Part shown: positions 61,106 through 64,000 of the stretch, piece by piece
How the letters are laid out: each line of letters starts with the position of its first letter
Numbering within the stretch: the stretch's first letter is position 1
From: Neorhizobium sp. JUb45
GTDB taxonomy: Bacteria > Pseudomonadota > Alphaproteobacteria > Rhizobiales > Rhizobiaceae
Length of the DNA: 64,000 nucleotides
Reading direction: 5' to 3'
NCBI RefSeq assembly: GCF_004343585.1
Contig: NZ_SLYW01000004.1
Location: forward strand, 62,001 to 126,000
Made by a program: the position numbers and the translations under genes
Notes under the pieces: model-generated
Told to the model about the DNA's origin: nothing
What the model saw: only the letters and a program-made list of their open reading frames with translations
The model's database searches: none

Positions 61106-62730
61106 CTGCACCGCTTCTCTCCGTAAAAGACCTGTCGGTGGCCTTCCATCAGGGCGGCAAGACCTCGCTGGCTGTCGATCGTGTCTCCTTCGATATCGCA
61201 CCGGGTGAGGTGATGGCGCTTGTCGGTGAATCCGGCTCCGGCAAGTCGGTCACCGCCAATTCGGTTCTGCGGCTACTGCCTTATCCGGCGGCAAGCCACC
61301 CGTCCGGTGAAATCCTGTTCGACGGCAAGGACATGCTGAAGGCGAGCGATGGCGCGCTGCGAAAAGTGCGTGGTGACGACATCACCATGATCTTTCAGGA
61401 GCCGATGACCTCGCTCAATCCGCTGCATTCGATCGAGCGGCAGATCGGCGAAATTCTCGCCCTGCATCAGGGCATGAATGTTGCCTCGGCGCGTGTCCGT
61501 ACGCTTGAGCTTCTGAACGAAGTTGGAATTCGCGAGCCGGAAAAACGCTTGAAAGCCTTTCCGCATGAGCTGTCGGGTGGCCAACGTCAGCGTGTGATGA
61601 TCGCAATGGCGCTTGCCAACCGGCCAAAACTGCTGATCGCCGACGAGCCGACGACGGCGCTCGATGTCACCGTGCAAGCACAGATTCTTGAGCTGTTGAG
61701 CCGGTTGAAGGTCGATTACGGCATGTCGATCCTGTTCATCACCCATGATCTCGGGATTGTCCGCAAATTTGCAGACCGTGTCTGCGTGATGACCAAAGGC
61801 AAGATCGTCGAAGCGGGGACTGTCGAAGAGGTCTTCGAGGCGCCCAAGCACGAATATACCCGTCATCTTCTGGCATCGGAGCCGAGAGGCGAACCGCCAT
61901 CGACCGATGCAAGCCGGCCTGTGGTGATCGAAGGCAAGGACGTCAAAGTCTGGTTTCCGGTCAAGGCCGGTTTCTTCCGCAAGGTGGTCGATCATGTGAA
62001 AGCGGTCGATGGTGTCGACCTGACGCTGAGGGCCGGCGAGACGCTTGGCGTCGTCGGCGAATCGGGTTCGGGCAAGACGACCCTAGGGCTTGCTCTTGCG
62101 CGGTTGATTTCCTCCAAGGGTCGTATCAGCTTTATCGGCAACCAGATCGACGGTCTGTCTTTCAAGGGCATGTTGCCTTATCGAGACCGGCTGCAGGTTG
62201 TGTTTCAGGATCCTTACGGCTCGCTCAGCCCACGCATGTCGGTGGGTGACATCATCGCCGAAGGCCTCAAAGTGCATGAAAAATCACTGTCATCGGCACA
62301 GCGTGATCAGCGCGTCGCTGCAGCGCTGGATGAAGTCGGTCTCGATCCGGCGACACGCTGGCGTTACCCGCACGAATTTTCCGGTGGCCAGCGCCAGCGT
62401 ATCGCCATTGCCCGCGCCATGGTCCTCAAACCGCGTTTCGTCATGCTCGACGAGCCGACATCGGCGCTCGACATGACGGTGCAGGCGCAGGTGGTCGATC
62501 TGTTGCGCGACCTGCAGCAGAAGCACCAGCTGGCCTATCTGTTCATCAGCCACGACCTGAAAGTGGTGAAGGCGCTGGCCAACGAGATGATCGTCATGCG
62601 GCTCGGCAAGGTGATGGAATCAGGCCCCTCAGAACAGATTTTTCGCGCACCGCAGAATGAATATACGCGGGCACTGATGGCCGCCGCCTTCAAGATCGAG
62701 ACGGCCGAAATCGGTGCGATCAGCCAGTAA
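61102..62730 (+). CDS. yejF: YejF ATPase of the peptide ABC transporter
   Basis: Two fused nucleotide-binding domains in 542 residues: Walker A GESGSGKS at about 38 and again at about 317, signatures LSGGQRQRV and FSGGQRQRI, Walker B LLIADEPTTALD and FVMLDEPTSALD, each followed by an oligopeptide C-terminal segment. It powers YejB/YejE. It starts inside the end of the PIN gene. Confidence 0.96.
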   Translation: MTAPLLSVKDLSVAFHQGGKTSLAVDRVSFDIAPGEVMALVGESGSGKSVTANSVLRLLPYPAASHPSGEILFDGKDMLKASDGALRKVRGDDITMIFQEPMTSLNPLHSIERQIGEILALHQGMNVASARVRTLELLNEVGIREPEKRLKAFPHELSGGQRQRVMIAMALANRPKLLIADEPTTALDVTVQAQILELLSRLKVDYGMSILFITHDLGIVRKFADRVCVMTKGKIVEAGTVEEVFEAPKHEYTRHLLASEPRGEPPSTDASRPVVIEGKDVKVWFPVKAGFFRKVVDHVKAVDGVDLTLRAGETLGVVGESGSGKTTLGLALARLISSKGRISFIGNQIDGLSFKGMLPYRDRLQVVFQDPYGSLSPRMSVGDIIAEGLKVHEKSLSSAQRDQRVAAALDEVGLDPATRWRYPHEFSGGQRQRIAIARAMVLKPRFVMLDEPTSALDMTVQAQVVDLLRDLQQKHQLAYLFISHDLKVVKALANEMIVMRLGKVMESGPSEQIFRAPQNEYTRALMAAAFKIETAEIGAISQ

Positions 62731-62757
62731 TCGCCGGTTCGGCCAGCGTGTCGTGCA

Positions 62758-62782
62758 GGAACATTCGCCGGCAATGCTGGTT
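62758..62782 (+). promoter_or_regulatory. Candidate EcfG-type promoter of the 62836 gene
   Basis: GGAAC (62758-62762), 18 bp, TT (62781-62782; local GGTT). It matches the GGAAC-N18/19-TT pattern about 54 bp before the start. Confidence 0.45.
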
Positions 62783-62835
62783 CTTCTCCCATGAATGTCG
62801 CCGTTTTCCGGCGGCAGACCCAGAAGGAGGAGACG

Positions 62836-63138
62836 ATGAACAGCCGTTTCGATCCCAAGGATGCACGACCGATCGATACCCTTCCGCCACGCTTTGGCAC
62901 GCGTGACACGGTGAAGGAGATAGAGCAGCCTCTGACCACGACGGATGCCCGACAGGGCGCCAGGGGCACGCCGGTGCTGAAGGTGCTGCTTGCCGGCATC
63001 GTGCTGGCGCTGCTGGCCTGGGGTGGCGCCGAATGGTGGGGTGCGCAAACTGCTCCGCCGGCGGAACAGACGGCAACGCCGCCCGCTGGCCCCATGGAAC
63101 CTGCCACTCCGGATGCAACGCCGTCCAGCACGCCGTAA
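62836..63138 (+). CDS. Hypothetical single-pass membrane protein
   Basis: 100 residues: a charged cytoplasmic N-terminus (RFDPKDARPIDTLPPRFGTR), one membrane helix at about 48-66 (VLKVLLAGIVLALLAWGG) and a Pro/Ala/Thr-rich periplasmic tail. AAGGAGG precedes ATG 62836 ideally. I do not recognise a family. It is not part of the yej operon by spacing (105 bp) and may be stress-controlled. Confidence 0.75.
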   Translation: MNSRFDPKDARPIDTLPPRFGTRDTVKEIEQPLTTTDARQGARGTPVLKVLLAGIVLALLAWGGAEWWGAQTAPPAEQTATPPAGPMEPATPDATPSSTP

Positions 63139-63155
63139 AGCTTTTAGCTTCAATA

Positions 63156-63197
63156 CAGATGCAGGACGCATCAATCGATTTGATGGTCCTGCATCTG
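63156..63197. repeat. Long inverted repeat upstream of pncB
   Basis: Arms CAGATGCAGGACGCATCAA and TTGATGGTCCTGCATCTG pair over 18 positions with one bulged G and a five-base loop. It lies 18 bp after the preceding stop and 112 bp before pncB, with no T-run next to it. It may be a Rho-independent-like stabiliser or a mobile repeat copy. Confidence 0.6.
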
Positions 63198-63309
63198 GAC
63201 TTTGCCGACTGTTTTGCCGATAAATTGCGCTTCGGGCGTGAAAACACGCTCTTACCTTAGGCAGGCAAGGGCGTTTCTCCTGATTTCAGGACACGCCGCA
63301 GGGGCAGGC

Positions 63310-64000
63310 ATGACCAAGACCGATATCGCAACCCGGGTCTATAACCACGCCTTCAAGCTCGATCCCATCATACGCAGTCTGATCGATACCGATTTCTACA
63401 AGCTGCTGATGCTGCAGATGATCTGGAAACTGTATCCGCAGACGGATGCGACGTTTTCCCTCATCAACCGGACAACGCGTGTGCGGTTGGCGGATGAGAT
63501 CGATGAGGGTGAGTTGCGCGACCAGCTGGATTATGCCCGGTCACTGCGTCTCTCCAAGAAGGAAATGATCTGGCTGGCGGGTAACACGTTCTATGGCCGC
63601 AAGCAGATCTTTGAACCGGAGTTTCTGACCTGGCTCGCCGCCTATCAGCTGCCGGAATACGAATTGTCGAAGCGCGATGGCCAATATGAACTGACGTTTC
63701 ATGGCCGCTGGGTTGATACGACCATGTGGGAAATTCCCGCACTTGCGATCATCAACGAGCTGCGCTCGCGTGCTGCCATGCGCTCGCTCGGCTATTTCAC
63801 CCTCGATGTCATCTATGCCCGTGCAAAGGCAAAAATGTGGGAAAAGGTGGAGCGCCTGCGTGAACTGCCAGGCCTGCGCATCTCCGATTTCGGCACCCGC
63901 CGCCGTCACAGTTTTTTATGGCAACGCTGGTGCGTCGAGGCGCTCAAGGAAGGCATAGGTCCGGGCTTTACCGGCACCAGCAACGTTCTGCTCGCTATGG
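63310..64000 (+). CDS. pncB: Nicotinate phosphoribosyltransferase (5' part, runs off the window)
   Basis: First step of NAD salvage from nicotinate. The 230 codons present begin [19 protein letters not shown] and include [16 protein letters not shown], the phosphohistidine-region strand and [15 protein letters not shown], then [10 protein letters not shown] at the edge. Length so far fits a family protein of about 430 residues. The frame is open to the last base. Confidence 0.94.
   Translation, partial: MTKTDIATRVYNHAFKLDPIIRSLIDTDFYKLLMLQMIWKLYPQTDATFSLINRTTRVRLADEIDEGELRDQLDYARSLRLSKKEMIWLAGNTFYGRKQIFEPEFLTWLAAYQLPEYELSKRDGQYELTFHGRWVDTTMWEIPALAIINELRSRAAMRSLGYFTLDVIYARAKAKMWEKVERLRELPGLRISDFGTRRRHSFLWQRWCVEALKEGIGPGFTGTSNVLLAM

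Noticed and set aside
1-64000. tRNA, rRNA, CRISPR arrays, insertion sequences, prophage
   Set aside because: No cloverleaf with a recognisable T-arm, no direct-repeat arrays and no transposase, integrase or phage genes were seen on either strand.

Overview
This 64 kb window is ordinary chromosomal backbone of an alphaproteobacterium of the Rhizobiaceae (Agrobacterium/Rhizobium/Allorhizobium type). The evidence is the gene set and order (exbBD, rimP-nusA-ylxR-infB, recR, ybaB-dnaX-SRP RNA, pheA-kdsB-cycM, dnaKJ, yejABEF), a GC content near 60 percent, DUF982 and ElaB/DUF883-like stress proteins, EcfG-type promoter sequences, and small RNAs with CCUCC-type loops. I see no phage, insertion sequence, CRISPR array, rRNA or tRNA. 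The genus call is inference from protein content, not from a marker search.

Layout. 1-7.9 kb: exbB-exbD (TonB energising), then rimP-nusA-ylxR-infB, all on the minus strand; the second operon has a good promoter and a leader that may attenuate. 8-13 kb: MFS exporter, lytic transglycosylase, recR, MOSC protein and a LysE exporter. 13-15.5 kb: ybaB, dnaX and the SRP RNA. 15.5-18.1 kb: HIT protein, nudC, a WYL regulator and a VOC protein. 18.1-25.8 kb: pheA-kdsB, membrane cytochrome c, AEC transporter, PfkB kinase, SH3 protein, hydroxyacid dehydrogenase, GNAT and a MoeB/ThiF protein. 25.8-38.5 kb: recF, a globin-coupled chemoreceptor, a cupin without a normal start, slyX, LtrA, LysE, dnaKJ, a class A penicillin-binding protein and DoxX. 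38.6-41.9 kb: a run of small stress-type genes and non-coding RNAs with three EcfG-like promoters, one CCUCC-loop sRNA, cspA and a CtrA-box intergenic RNA candidate. 41.9-49.8 kb: M20 peptidase, MarR, a second C-rich sRNA candidate, polA, phnM-DUF1045 and a 31-residue membrane protein. 49.8-55.9 kb: mgsA-glk-ABC exporter-dapB-gpmA and mepA. 56-64 kb: yejABEF, interrupted by a PIN toxin-antitoxin pair, a small membrane protein and the 5' part of pncB.

The coding genes are mostly well-known families. The less described content is between genes: three multi-hairpin RNA candidates (40.95-41.08, 41.69-41.80 and 43.92-44.07 kb), possible attenuators ahead of rimP and of the AEC transporter, a likely EcfG (general stress) promoter cluster, a toxin-antitoxin pair translationally coupled inside the yej operon, and a 31-aa membrane protein with a strong ribosome-binding site. 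All promoter and RNA calls rest on sequence pattern and hand folding only.
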